A stretch of 64,000 nucleotides of DNA from Flavobacteriaceae bacterium (GTDB lineage: Bacteria; Bacteroidota; Bacteroidia; Flavobacteriales; Flavobacteriaceae). This document shows, piece by piece, positions 24,674 through 34,108 of this stretch. The notes under the pieces are model-generated. The model saw only the letters and a program-made list of their open reading frames with translations. It searched no databases and was not told where the DNA came from. A program made the position numbers and the translations under genes. The stretch's first letter is position 1. Every line of letters begins with the position of its first letter. The stretch spans positions 1 to 64,000 of the forward strand of contig JAFMCL010000004.1 of NCBI GenBank assembly GCA_017857815.1, read 5' to 3'.

Positions 24674-25351
24674 ATGGGTAAACTTTATTTAGTACCAACA
24701 CCGCTTGGTAATCTTGCTGACTTCACTTATCGCGCAGTAAACGTTTTGGGGGAGGTAGATTTAATTTTGGCTGAAGACACGCGAACAAGTAAAAAGCTTT
24801 TGAATCACTATAATATTTCTAGACCACTTCAGAGTTTTCACATGCACAATGAGCATAAAAAATTGGAAGGGATCATATCACAATTAAATTACGGCAAGAC
24901 CATCGCAATAATCTCAGATGCCGGGACTCCAGGGATTTCAGACCCAGGGTTTCTATTGGTACGCGAGGCCATTGTAAATAATATCGAAGTGATCTGTTTG
25001 CCTGGACCGACAGCCTTGATTCCAGCATTGGTTCAAAGTGGATTCCCAACGGAAAGATTTATTTTTGAGGGATTTTTACCTCCCAAAAAAGGCAGAAAAA
25101 CACGATTGGAACAGCTTTCGCAAGATTCGAGAACAATTGTTTTTTATGAATCTCCTCACAAATTGATCAAAACCCTCACACAATTGATTACTTATTTTCA
25201 AGGAGAGCGACAAGTTGCTATTTCTAGGGAAATGACCAAAATTTATGAGGAGACTTATAGAGGAACACTCGAAGAGGCGGTTGTTCATTTTAATGAAAAA
25301 GTCCCCAAAGGGGAATTTGTAGTTTGCATTTCAGGAAACCAAACAAAATAA
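24674..25351 (+). CDS. rsmI: 16S rRNA (cytidine1402-2'-O)-methyltransferase
   Basis: A 225-residue SAM-dependent enzyme of the tetrapyrrole-methylase fold. Diagnostic stretches are LYLVPTPLGNLADFTYRA, LAEDTRTSKKLLNHY and ISDAGTPGISDPGF, the SAM-binding loop. It 2'-O-methylates C1402 in the ribosomal decoding centre. The C-terminal extension seen in some homologues is absent, as usual in this phylum. recJ begins 3 bases after its stop, so the two are co-transcribed. Confidence 0.96.
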   Translation: MGKLYLVPTPLGNLADFTYRAVNVLGEVDLILAEDTRTSKKLLNHYNISRPLQSFHMHNEHKKLEGIISQLNYGKTIAIISDAGTPGISDPGFLLVREAIVNNIEVICLPGPTALIPALVQSGFPTERFIFEGFLPPKKGRKTRLEQLSQDSRTIVFYESPHKLIKTLTQLITYFQGERQVAISREMTKIYEETYRGTLEEAVVHFNEKVPKGEFVVCISGNQTK

Positions 25352-25353
25352 AT

Positions 25354-27042
25354 ATGCATTGGCATTCAAAACCACTTCCAGAAGCTGACAAAATAAAAGC
25401 GCTTCAACTGGCGATTGGCGTCTCTTTTGAGATTGCTTCCTTGTTGGTCCAACGTGGGATTGATGATTATGAAAGTGCTAAAAACTTTTTCCGTCCGGAA
25501 CTTAAAGATCTTCACGATCCTTTTTTGATGTTGGGAATGACAGCTGCTGTTAATCGAATTAAAACAGCAATTGATAAACACGAAAAGATCATGGTTTATG
25601 GAGATTATGATGTCGACGGAACCACTTCGGTGTCGCTGGTTTATTCATATTTGTTCAAACAACTTCCCGATGTGATCTACTATATCCCTGACCGGTATGA
25701 TGAGGGTTATGGGATTTCAATCAAAGGAATTGATAAAGCCAAAGAACAAAACGTTAGCCTAATTATCGCACTAGATTGTGGGATTAAGGCAGTTGATCAA
25801 GTTGCTTATGCGAAATCTTTAATGATTGATTTTATTATTTGTGATCATCACTTACCAGGGGATCAACTTCCTGAAGCTATCGCTGTTTTAGATCCGAAAC
25901 AACCCGCTTGTTCGTATCCTTATAAAGAATTATGTGGCTGTGGCATTGGGTTTAAACTGCTCCAAGCCCTCGAGAAAGAGAAAGGCAAGCCCGTGGAGTC
26001 TCTTTTGCCCTACATTGACTTGGTGGCCATGGCCATTGCAGCTGACATTGTTCCGATCACAGGAGAAAATAGAATTTTAATTTTTTATGGATTAATACAA
26101 ATTAATGAAAATCCTAGAATTGGAATCCTGAGTTTTATTAATACCTTAAAAAAGAAACTAACCGTTTCAGATTTGGTATTTGTTATCGCACCAAGGATTA
26201 ATGGCGCTGGAAGAATCAAACATGGAAGTTTTGCAGTTGAACTGCTTTTGACCGAAGAGGAAGATCAAGCATTGGCCAGAGGAAGAGCGATTGAACTTAT
26301 TAATTCTGAAAGGCGTGAATTGGATAAAAAAATCACGCAACAGGCACTAGATCAGATCAAACAAAACGAAGAAGAGACTTGTTTTTCTTCTGTAGTTTTT
26401 CAACCCGATTGGCACAAGGGAGTAATCGGAATTGTCGCTTCGAGGTTAATAGAGGTTTACTATCGACCAACTGTTGTTTTTGCTGCTTCGGGAGATTGTT
26501 TGGCAGGTTCTGTTCGGTCTGTTAAAGGAGTTGATGTTTATGAGGTTCTGGAGGCCTGTAAGGAGCACATCATTCAATTTGGAGGACATATGTATGCCGC
26601 TGGCCTGACCATAAAACCAGAGGCGCTCAGCAGCTTTAAAAAAGCATTCGAATCTGAAGTTGAAAGGATCATAACCCCAGACCAAAGAATTCCTTCGATT
26701 CAATATGACTTGGAAATTTCTTTAGATAAAATCACCCCAAAATTTTTTAAAACTATTTCTCAAATGAGGCCTTTTGGTCCTCGAAACATGCAGCCTGTTT
26801 TTTTGACTAAAAATTGCAAAGACAACGGCAAAACAAGTGTGGTTGGGAATGATCAAAGTCATTTAAGATTAGACATTAAAGATGCTTCTGAAAAAAACAT
26901 TTTTGGTATTGGTTTTGGGATGGCAAACCACATCAGTAAAATTAAAAGTCAAAAACCTTTTGACTTAATTTATACTATTGAAGAAAATGAATTTAGAGGC
27001 TTGGTTTCTTTACAACTAAAAGTAAAAGACTTAAGAGTTTAA
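25354..27042 (+). CDS. recJ: Single-stranded-DNA-specific exonuclease RecJ
   Basis: A 562-residue DHH-family 5'-3' exonuclease used in recombination and mismatch repair. Motifs: YGDYDVDGTTS (metal-binding aspartates), FIICDHHLPGD (the DHH triad), the linker with APRINGAGRI, and the DHHA1 motif FGGHMYAAGLT. The ATG at 25354 is preferred over an in-frame TTG that lies within rsmI. It ends 4 bases into the pgi gene on the opposite strand, so the two 3' ends overlap. Confidence 0.97.
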   Translation: MHWHSKPLPEADKIKALQLAIGVSFEIASLLVQRGIDDYESAKNFFRPELKDLHDPFLMLGMTAAVNRIKTAIDKHEKIMVYGDYDVDGTTSVSLVYSYLFKQLPDVIYYIPDRYDEGYGISIKGIDKAKEQNVSLIIALDCGIKAVDQVAYAKSLMIDFIICDHHLPGDQLPEAIAVLDPKQPACSYPYKELCGCGIGFKLLQALEKEKGKPVESLLPYIDLVAMAIAADIVPITGENRILIFYGLIQINENPRIGILSFINTLKKKLTVSDLVFVIAPRINGAGRIKHGSFAVELLLTEEEDQALARGRAIELINSERRELDKKITQQALDQIKQNEEETCFSSVVFQPDWHKGVIGIVASRLIEVYYRPTVVFAASGDCLAGSVRSVKGVDVYEVLEACKEHIIQFGGHMYAAGLTIKPEALSSFKKAFESEVERIITPDQRIPSIQYDLEISLDKITPKFFKTISQMRPFGPRNMQPVFLTKNCKDNGKTSVVGNDQSHLRLDIKDASEKNIFGIGFGMANHISKIKSQKPFDLIYTIEENEFRGLVSLQLKVKDLRV

Positions 27043-28694
27043 CCTTCTTGTTTTTTAGGATTTTGGTACCGTTCAATTAGTTTTTTTGTTGACGCATCAT
27101 GATGATCCAATTTTCCAGATTCAAAATCATTGAGAATATTATTAGCGAGTTGTTTTCCTAATTCCACCCCCCATTGGTCGTAGCTGAAAATATTCCAAAT
27201 AACCCCTTGTACAAAAATCTTATGCTCATACATTGCAAGTAGGGCTCCAAGATTAAAAGGAGTTAATTTTTCGATCAAAAGTGTAGTTGAAGGGCGATTT
27301 CCTTCGAAAATTTTAAAAGGAAGCAAGGCTTCAATTTGAGCATTTGATTTCCCTTGACTTTCTAATTCTGACCGAACCGTTGCCTCATTTTTCCCTAGCA
27401 TAAGGGCTTGTGTTTGGGCAAAAAAGTTGGACATCAATTTGTCTTGGTGATCATTTTTTGGATAAAGTGGTTTGGCAAAACCAATAAAATCAGCAGGAAT
27501 GAGCTTGGTTCCTTGATGCATTAGCTGAAAAAACGCATGTTGCGCATTGGTGCCAGAAGCACCCCAAATGATGGTGCCTGTTTGATAATCTACAGGGTCG
27601 CCATTGCGATCAACTCCTTTTCCATTACTCTCCATAATTCCCTGCTGTAAATAGGCTGGAAGACTTCTTAAGTACTGTGAATAAGGGACAATCACTTCAG
27701 ACTCTGCATTCCAAAAATTGTTATACCAGACCGTAATCATCGCTAGTATAACGGGTATGTTTTGATCAAAAGAAGCTTTTCTAAAGTGTTGATCCATTGC
27801 ACCAGCCCCTTTGAGGAGATTTTCAAAATGCGTTGGACCAACGGCCAAGCAAATACCTATACCTACGGTACTCCACAGTGAAAATCGACCGCCAACCCAG
27901 TCATTCATTGAGAAGATATTTTCTGGAGAAATCCCAAATTCAGTAACCTTTTTTTGATTGGTTGAGACAGCAACAAAATGTTTCTCAACAGCTGTTTGCG
28001 GTGCGTGACTTAAAAACCATTTTCTGAGGGTTTGCGCATTGCTTAAAGTTTCTTGTGTGATAAAAGTTTTGGAAACAATTACGAATAGTGTTGTTTCGGG
28101 ATCAATTTTTTTAATAATTTCATTAACATGATCCCCTTCTACATTTGAAACGAAATAAACACTAAGGCGATTTCGGTAGAATTCCAAAGCTTCGGTCACC
28201 ATAGCCGGACCTAGGTCAGAACCTCCAATTCCTATGTTAACAACATTTTGAATTGACTTGCCAGTATGTCCTTTCCATTTACCTGAGATCACCTTTTCAG
28301 CAAAATCATACATTTCTTTTTTGGCTTGATCAATCCCAGGGAGTATGTTTTCCCCTTCAACTAGAACTGGCGAAGAATCGTGAGTTCTGAGTGCCGTATG
28401 AAGTACTGCTCGACTTTCTGTTTCATTGATTTCTCCGCCCGAAAAATAAGCTTCAATTCCTTCTTTTAAACCGGCTTCTTCCGCAAGGGAAACCAAAAGA
28501 TCAATGGTAGATTTATCCAAGCGATTTTTTGAATAATCTACATAAAATGATTCCCAGTTTATGGAGAGCTTATCAACGCGATCAGGATCTTCTGCGAAAT
28601 GTTCTGTTAATGTTTTTGAAGAAAGTGTTTTGAAATTTAAGTTCAATTTTTTCCACGAATCGAGATTCGAAGGTTTGTTTTTATTTAAATTCAC
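27039..28694 (-). CDS. pgi: Glucose-6-phosphate isomerase
   Basis: A 551-residue cytosolic glycolytic enzyme. The family signatures DWVGGRFSLWSTVGIG and GALLAMYEHKIFVQGVIW are present, along with NIGIGGSDLGP and MESNGKGVDRNG. The start codon is GTG at 28694, which overlaps the 3' end of the peptidase gene by 14 bases; no ATG occurs nearby. Size and motifs match the long (E. coli-like) PGI type. Last gene of the minus-strand run starting at uvrC. Confidence 0.97.
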   Translation of the reverse strand: MNLNKNKPSNLDSWKKLNLNFKTLSSKTLTEHFAEDPDRVDKLSINWESFYVDYSKNRLDKSTIDLLVSLAEEAGLKEGIEAYFSGGEINETESRAVLHTALRTHDSSPVLVEGENILPGIDQAKKEMYDFAEKVISGKWKGHTGKSIQNVVNIGIGGSDLGPAMVTEALEFYRNRLSVYFVSNVEGDHVNEIIKKIDPETTLFVIVSKTFITQETLSNAQTLRKWFLSHAPQTAVEKHFVAVSTNQKKVTEFGISPENIFSMNDWVGGRFSLWSTVGIGICLAVGPTHFENLLKGAGAMDQHFRKASFDQNIPVILAMITVWYNNFWNAESEVIVPYSQYLRSLPAYLQQGIMESNGKGVDRNGDPVDYQTGTIIWGASGTNAQHAFFQLMHQGTKLIPADFIGFAKPLYPKNDHQDKLMSNFFAQTQALMLGKNEATVRSELESQGKSNAQIEALLPFKIFEGNRPSTTLLIEKLTPFNLGALLAMYEHKIFVQGVIWNIFSYDQWGVELGKQLANNILNDFESGKLDHHDASTKKLIERYQNPKKQEG

Positions 28695-29973
28695 TTGTTG
28701 AAAGAGCTAATGTGTTATTTATAGTGGAGTTTTCTTTTACAAAAGAGATACAGTCGAGTTCGGTTTTTATTTCTTGAATACCAGTCAAGTAAGTTTTCTT
28801 TAGGGAATTAGAAATTGGTTTCGCTTCGGGTAATTTTTCTTTGAAGGGATCAACTTGCCTGCCGTTTTTCCAAAAACGATAACAAACGTGAGGTCCTGAA
28901 GTATTTCCGGTCATTCCAACCCACCCGATCACGTCTCCTTGTTTTACTGTTTGCCCTCTTTTCACTTTCCTTCGCTTCATGTGCAAATATTGAGTGCTGT
29001 AGGTGTTGTTGTGTTTTATAGTGACATAATTGCCATTGCCTTTGGTATAACTTGCCTTAACTACGACCCCATTTGCAGTTGCCAAAATGGATGTTCCAAT
29101 ACTTGCTCCAAAATCGGTTCCTTTGTGAGGTCTTATTCGGTTACCATAATAAGCAATCCGTCTTTTTAGATTATAGCGTGAGGTAACAGGACCAAATTTA
29201 ACAGGAGCTTTTAGAAAAGCACGGCGTAAGTTTTTAGCACTATCATCAAAATATTCTACGATTCCTTTTTCAGGATCTGGCTGGAATTCGAAAGCGTAAT
29301 AGTCTCTTCCCGAATGCTCAAATATGGCAGCATTAATTCGTTTGATTCCTATGGAAATCGTATCATCAACAAATTGTTCTTCATAAATAACTTTAAAACG
29401 ATCCCCTTTTTGTAAACGATAAAAATCGATATTCCAAGCGTAAACATCGGAGAGATAGTAAGTGAGTTGCTCGTTCAATCCGCTATTGGACATGGTTTCA
29501 TAGAGCGAACTTTCAATTTCCCCTGCACCTTGTAGTTGAACGGTGCGAATGGGTTTATCTATTTTTTTACCATAAATACTGTCCCTTAGCTGGATAATAT
29601 TGTAGGTTTGAATCCCTGGAGTATAGATAAAAACTTTTGGAGTTGGGATGCTATCTTTACTGAAAAGAAGCGTGTAGGGTTTCCCAACATTGATCCTCCT
29701 TACATTTACTTTGTTCTTTATTTTCTGTAAAATGTTGTATACCTCCGGATAGTCAATTCCATTTTCTTCTAGAATAGAACCAAAGGTATCTCCTCTTTTG
29801 ATTTTTTTATTTACAACGCGGTAGTTGTTCAAATCAAATCCATATTTAATGTTTGGGGGAATTTGTTCGACTGCAATGGTTTCGGATCCCTTTTTTTCAT
29901 CACGATCCTCACAGCCATAAATCAATAGGGTAAAAAAAAGAAATGCCGAAAAAGAAAAATATTTTAAAATCAA
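28681..29973 (-). CDS. M23-family peptidoglycan endopeptidase lipoprotein
   Basis: A 430-residue lipoprotein (lipobox LIYGC, Cys21) with an N-terminal LysM/OapA-like region (about 52-105, KRGDTFGSILEENGI) and a C-terminal M23 domain. Zinc site: His283 and Asp287 in RPHKGTDFGAS, with His331 in YLHMKRR. The usual H-x-H motif reads His362-Val-Cys364 (GPHVCYRFWKNG), so a cysteine stands where a zinc-binding histidine is normal. It starts at TTG 29973, the only reasonable start before the signal peptide. It should cleave peptidoglycan cross-links in the periplasm. Overlaps pgi by 14 bases. Confidence 0.9.
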   Translation of the reverse strand: MILKYFSFSAFLFFTLLIYGCEDRDEKKGSETIAVEQIPPNIKYGFDLNNYRVVNKKIKRGDTFGSILEENGIDYPEVYNILQKIKNKVNVRRINVGKPYTLLFSKDSIPTPKVFIYTPGIQTYNIIQLRDSIYGKKIDKPIRTVQLQGAGEIESSLYETMSNSGLNEQLTYYLSDVYAWNIDFYRLQKGDRFKVIYEEQFVDDTISIGIKRINAAIFEHSGRDYYAFEFQPDPEKGIVEYFDDSAKNLRRAFLKAPVKFGPVTSRYNLKRRIAYYGNRIRPHKGTDFGASIGTSILATANGVVVKASYTKGNGNYVTIKHNNTYSTQYLHMKRRKVKRGQTVKQGDVIGWVGMTGNTSGPHVCYRFWKNGRQVDPFKEKLPEAKPISNSLKKTYLTGIQEIKTELDCISFVKENSTINNTLALSTSEFK

Positions 29974-30080
29974 AACGAATATTGTTTATTATAATGCAAC
30001 AAACTTCTTGAATTTAGCGCTTAATAACAATGTACACCTCAAAAAGTTATTCATTTGTTAATAAACAATCCTTTCTAAGG

Positions 30081-30896
30081 TTAGTCAACAAATATATTAA
30101 AAGGAAACTTTACATTTTTAAAATTATCAAGATCAATTTCTAACGAGCCAATCGCCAAATCTGCTTTTACTTTGAGCGGGATTCTGTTTTTATCATCAGT
30201 CACCCAGAGTGTTACGCTTTCTCGCTCCTTAAACACCCGACCTGCTTGCACAACAGGTCTAAATTTTACGCATTTTATTTTTCCAAATTTTGAAGAAAGC
30301 GTTTCTTTTCCCAAAAACTTTAACTTAAAATGATAATTCTCATTATCAAAAAACATGTTAATATCAAAATCTTCTCCAACGATCATGTCCCTTTCAGGGT
30401 AGAATGTTCTTAAGTAATAAAAAGCAGAAAGGATGTCCTGAGAGTTTTTTTTAATCTTGAAAGTTTCTTTCTTCTGTTCTTTTTTATTGTTTACATGAGC
30501 CAGTTGTTGTTCATGATCAAAATCAATTTCTAAATTTTTGGTGTAACCTCCTTCATAGATGTCACGAATAAAATGATAGGGAATGATTTTTTTTTCGTCA
30601 AAAAAACTATCATAATGGTCTTCAACTTTAAAAAACCATCTCGCAAGACCTGTTGTTTTCCCATATCCTTTGGCGTGAATAACAGGAATTCCATTTAAAG
30701 TATCTTGAGTAAGGCTTAATGTGGCATAACTGGCATTAAAAATACCATAATGTATCCGGAATCCAAACCATTCACCAGCTTTAAAGGGTACAATATTTTC
30801 AACAGGATCGGAAACAGACACTTCTTGACCTTTTAGAATAAAGGAGAAACAGAATAAGAGAAAAATTAATGGTGTATTTTTTTTAATCTCCATCAT
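30081..30896 (-). CDS. DUF3108 periplasmic protein
   Basis: A 271-residue exported protein with signal peptide (about 1-23, ending LKGQ). The body matches DUF3108: FKAGEWFGFRIHYGIFNASY at the start, VHAKGYGKTTGLARWFF in the middle and VTLWVTDDKNRIPLKVKADL near the end. Predicted mostly beta, perhaps a lipocalin-like barrel; no function is established. It lies 63 bases after uvrC and 107 before the M23 gene on the same strand, so it may act in cell-envelope maintenance, though that is only inferred. Confidence 0.85.
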   Translation of the reverse strand: MMEIKKNTPLIFLLFCFSFILKGQEVSVSDPVENIVPFKAGEWFGFRIHYGIFNASYATLSLTQDTLNGIPVIHAKGYGKTTGLARWFFKVEDHYDSFFDEKKIIPYHFIRDIYEGGYTKNLEIDFDHEQQLAHVNNKKEQKKETFKIKKNSQDILSAFYYLRTFYPERDMIVGEDFDINMFFDNENYHFKLKFLGKETLSSKFGKIKCVKFRPVVQAGRVFKERESVTLWVTDDKNRIPLKVKADLAIGSLEIDLDNFKNVKFPFNIFVD

Positions 30897-30959
30897 TTTG
30901 TAAAAATAATTAAATGATTTAAATGAAGCTTTTATTTAACATTTAAAATAAAGTCAATT

Positions 30960-32759
30960 TTACTTTGTCATTTCTTCTAATTTAAGAAACAATTGTACCC
31001 CTTTTACTTTTCCCAATGTATCAATCAACTCTTTTTGTGAAGCGGCTTTGATTCTTTTTAAAGACTTGAATTCTTTTAAAAGCAACTCTTTCGTTTTTGG
31101 CCCGACGCCTTTGATTTCATCCAATTGAGAATTTAATGACCCTTTGCTTCTGAGATTTCTGTGTAAAGTGATTCCAAAACGATGTGCTTCGTTCCTCAGT
31201 TGTTGAATGATTTTTAAGGTTTCAGACTTTTTGTCTAAATACAAAGGAATTGGATCCTCAGGAAAATAAATTTCTTCTAATCTTTTGGCGATTCCTATAA
31301 TAGCAATTTTACCCCTCAGGCCTAGTAAATCCAAACTTTTTACAGCCGACGAAAGTTGCCCCTTGCCACCATCAATTACAATCAGCTGCGGAAGTGATTT
31401 CCCCTCTTCCTTGAGTCGCTTATACCGCCTAAAAACGACCTCTTCCATGGAAGCAAAGTCATCTGCTCCGACCACCGTTTTTATTTTAAAATGTCGGTAA
31501 TCTTTTTTACTCGCTTTTCCATTTTTAAAAACAACACATGCAGCAACAGGATTCGTTCCTTGAATGTTGGAGTTGTCAAAACATTCGATGTGATAGGGCT
31601 CGTCGGATAGTCGCAAATCGATTTTCATTTGACCCATTAATCTTTTTGTATGTCGATCAGGGTCTACAATTTTCATTTGCTTGAAGCGATCCATTCGATA
31701 GAATTTTGCATTCCGAAGTGAGAGTTCTACCAACTTCTTTTTGTCTCCGAGCATCGGAATACTTACTTTTATTTTCTCCCCCAAATTGATTTGAAAAGGC
31801 AAATAGACTTCTTCCGACTGCGAATTAAATCTCAGCCTGATGTCGATTATCGCAAGGCTTAATAAATCGAGATCACTTTCGTCTAATTTCTTTTTTATCT
31901 CTAACGTATGGGATCGGGTGATGGATCCATAGGATATTTGAAGGAAGTTGACATAACCATAACTTTCATCAGAAACGATAGTAAAAACATCAACATTGCT
32001 GATTTTGGGATTTACGATGGTTGATTTTGATTGGTAGTTTTCTAAGGACGCAAGTTTTTCTTTTATTTCTTGAGCTTTTTCAAATTCCATCTCCTTTGCA
32101 TAGTTTTCCATTTGCAATTGAAATTGATCTAGAGAGCTTTTGAAATTTCCTTTAACAATGTTTTTAATAGCGGCGATATTCTGATTGTATAATTCCTCGT
32201 TTATTTTTTGCTCGCAGGGACCCAGACAATTTCCAAGGTGATATTCTAGACATATTTTATATTTCTGATTATTAATTTTTTCTTCAGAAAGGTCGTAGTT
32301 GCAAGTTCTTAGGGGATATAACCCTCGAATAAGATCCAAAAGGGTATAAACTGTTTTCTTGTTAGTAAAAGGACCGAAATAATCCGATCCATCTTTAATT
32401 ACTTTTCGGGTACTAAATACCCTTGGAAAGCGCTCTTTTTTAATACAAATCCACGGATAGGTTTTGTCGTCTTTAAGCAAGACATTGTATTTGGGCTGGT
32501 ATTTTTTTATGAGGTTGTTTTCCAGTAAAAGTGCGTCAACTTCTGTGGGAACAATGATGTGCTCGTGTCGAACAATTTTTTTAACAAGCAGCCGAGTACG
32601 ATTATTGTCGTGGTTTTTGTTAAAATAGGAACTGACTCGTTTTTTAAGATTTTTAGCTTTGCCAACATAAATCACCGTATCATTTTCATCATAAAATTGA
32701 TAAACTCCTGGATTGGGAGGGAGTGTTTTTAGCTGTATAGCAATTGGCGAATTTTCCAT
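30960..32759 (-). CDS. uvrC: Excinuclease ABC subunit C
   Basis: A 599-residue nucleotide-excision-repair nuclease. Domains in order: GIY-YIG nuclease (NPGVYQFYDENDTVIYVGKA, about 15-90), a cysteine cluster (CNYDLSEEKIN... CLEYHLGNCLGPC), a UVR motif near 205-240 that binds UvrB, the RNase-H-like endonuclease domain (ECFDNSNIQGTNPVAACVVF), and C-terminal helix-hairpin-helix repeats (LDEIKGVGPKTKELLLKEF). All parts are intact. Divergent from fthC with 100 bases between. Confidence 0.97.
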   Translation of the reverse strand: MENSPIAIQLKTLPPNPGVYQFYDENDTVIYVGKAKNLKKRVSSYFNKNHDNNRTRLLVKKIVRHEHIIVPTEVDALLLENNLIKKYQPKYNVLLKDDKTYPWICIKKERFPRVFSTRKVIKDGSDYFGPFTNKKTVYTLLDLIRGLYPLRTCNYDLSEEKINNQKYKICLEYHLGNCLGPCEQKINEELYNQNIAAIKNIVKGNFKSSLDQFQLQMENYAKEMEFEKAQEIKEKLASLENYQSKSTIVNPKISNVDVFTIVSDESYGYVNFLQISYGSITRSHTLEIKKKLDESDLDLLSLAIIDIRLRFNSQSEEVYLPFQINLGEKIKVSIPMLGDKKKLVELSLRNAKFYRMDRFKQMKIVDPDRHTKRLMGQMKIDLRLSDEPYHIECFDNSNIQGTNPVAACVVFKNGKASKKDYRHFKIKTVVGADDFASMEEVVFRRYKRLKEEGKSLPQLIVIDGGKGQLSSAVKSLDLLGLRGKIAIIGIAKRLEEIYFPEDPIPLYLDKKSETLKIIQQLRNEAHRFGITLHRNLRSKGSLNSQLDEIKGVGPKTKELLLKEFKSLKRIKAASQKELIDTLGKVKGVQLFLKLEEMTK

Positions 32760-32859
32760 TTAACGAAGGTACTATTTTTCTTTAGGGTCAAAAAAAAACA
32801 TAAATACTTAAAGTATGCTTAAAAGAAAATTTAATTTTAAGCTCTAAAGGATAATCACT

Positions 32860-33426
32860 TTGACATTTCACAAACACGAATTAAGAAAAAAATATAGAAA
32901 CCTGAGAGGACAACTCTCTGCAGAGGAGGTTATGGTGAAGAGCATTGCGATTGCCAATCGTTGTTTGGCGGTTGACCTTTGGACAAAGGCGCTTTATCAC
33001 CTGTTTTTGTCTTCCGAAAAGAAAAATGAAGTTGACACTTCCTTTCTGCTCTCTGTCCTACAGGGGAAAGACAAGCAAATTGTGGTATCTAAAATGCTCA
33101 ATGACTCAAAGCTCGAACACTATCTCTTAAGTGATCAGACTTTACTTAAAGAAAATGATTATGGGATTCCGGAGCCTTTATCAGGGATTAAAATAAATCC
33201 CTTAGAAATTGATCTAGTTTTTCTCCCACTTCTCGTTTTTGACAAGCAAGGGCATCGTGTGGGCTATGGAAAGGGCTATTATGATCGCTTCTTGGCGGAG
33301 TGTCGAAAAGAAACCATCAAAGTGGGGATTTCTTTTTTTGAGCCGATTGATAAAATTGAAGATATTGACAAAAATGATATTGCAATGGACTTTGTTGTTA
33401 CTCCAAATCAGGTGTTTTCGTTTTAA
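32860..33426 (+). CDS. 5-formyltetrahydrofolate cyclo-ligase
   Basis: A 188-residue cytosolic enzyme converting 5-formyl-THF to 5,10-methenyl-THF with ATP. The C-terminal signature VGYGKGYYDRFL and the preceding LVFLPLLVFDKQG are diagnostic. It starts at TTG 32860: the next ATG would remove the conserved KHELRKKYRNLRGQLS helix. Its last 29 bases overlap the end of lspA on the other strand. A small inverted repeat (ATACTT-A-AAGTAT, 32804-32816) lies in the divergent gap to uvrC. Confidence 0.94.
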   Translation: MTFHKHELRKKYRNLRGQLSAEEVMVKSIAIANRCLAVDLWTKALYHLFLSSEKKNEVDTSFLLSVLQGKDKQIVVSKMLNDSKLEHYLLSDQTLLKENDYGIPEPLSGIKINPLEIDLVFLPLLVFDKQGHRVGYGKGYYDRFLAECRKETIKVGISFFEPIDKIEDIDKNDIAMDFVVTPNQVFSF

Positions 33427-34078
33427 GCTTTCCTCCAAAAATCTTTTTGTTGAAAACAATCAAAATTCCTACTCCCGTGCTGATGGCGGTGTCTGCCACA
33501 TTGAAGACATACTGGAAAAAAGTGTAATGTTCTCCTCCAACTAAGGGAACCCATTCTGGCCAATTCCAGCTTACCAAGGGGAATTGCAGCATGTCAACTA
33601 CGTGACCTTCTAAAAAAGGGGCATATCCTCCGCCTTCAGAAAGAAAACTGGCTACTTGTCCGTAGCTATGAGAAAACAAAACACCATAAAAAAGAGAATC
33701 AATAATATTTCCAATAGCACCTGCAAAAATTAAACACAAAGCCCACTTAAAAAGATTAGAAATGTCTTTTTTTAATGTGTCTAGAAGCCAGTAACCTATC
33801 CCAAAAATGGCAAATAGCCTAAAAATGGTTAAAAAAAGTTTGGCAGTTCTTTCCGTAAGGAAAGGGATTATATCGTTGAGCTTTGCGCCCATTGCCATCC
33901 CTTTATTTTCGACAAACAGGAGTTTAAAAAACCCCCAATCTATAATGGCGTTATTGCCATAGAGGGTTAAAGGGTAGTTTAGCTTAATAAATATTTTTGA
34001 ACCTTGATCAATAAACAATAATGAGATTATTATAATCGCGGATGTAAATAAATTTATGTTTTTAAGTTGTAGTTTCAA
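33398..34078 (-). CDS. lspA: Lipoprotein signal peptidase (SPase II)
   Basis: A 226-residue inner-membrane aspartyl protease with four hydrophobic segments that processes the many lipoproteins of this genome. Catalytic aspartates sit in GAIGNIIDSLFYG and FNVADTAISTG; DQGSKIFIK and VENKGMAMG are the other conserved boxes. Length exceeds the 160-170 of E. coli because of a long periplasmic insert after the third segment, usual in Bacteroidetes. Start is TTG 34078. It is the last gene of an ileS - DksA-like - secreted protein - lspA run, a variant of the common ileS-lspA pairing. Confidence 0.95.
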   Translation of the reverse strand: MKLQLKNINLFTSAIIIISLLFIDQGSKIFIKLNYPLTLYGNNAIIDWGFFKLLFVENKGMAMGAKLNDIIPFLTERTAKLFLTIFRLFAIFGIGYWLLDTLKKDISNLFKWALCLIFAGAIGNIIDSLFYGVLFSHSYGQVASFLSEGGGYAPFLEGHVVDMLQFPLVSWNWPEWVPLVGGEHYTFFQYVFNVADTAISTGVGILIVFNKKIFGGKLKTKTPDLE

Positions 34079-34108
34079 CGGTTACATTTTGATGACAAAA
34101 GTAGAAAA

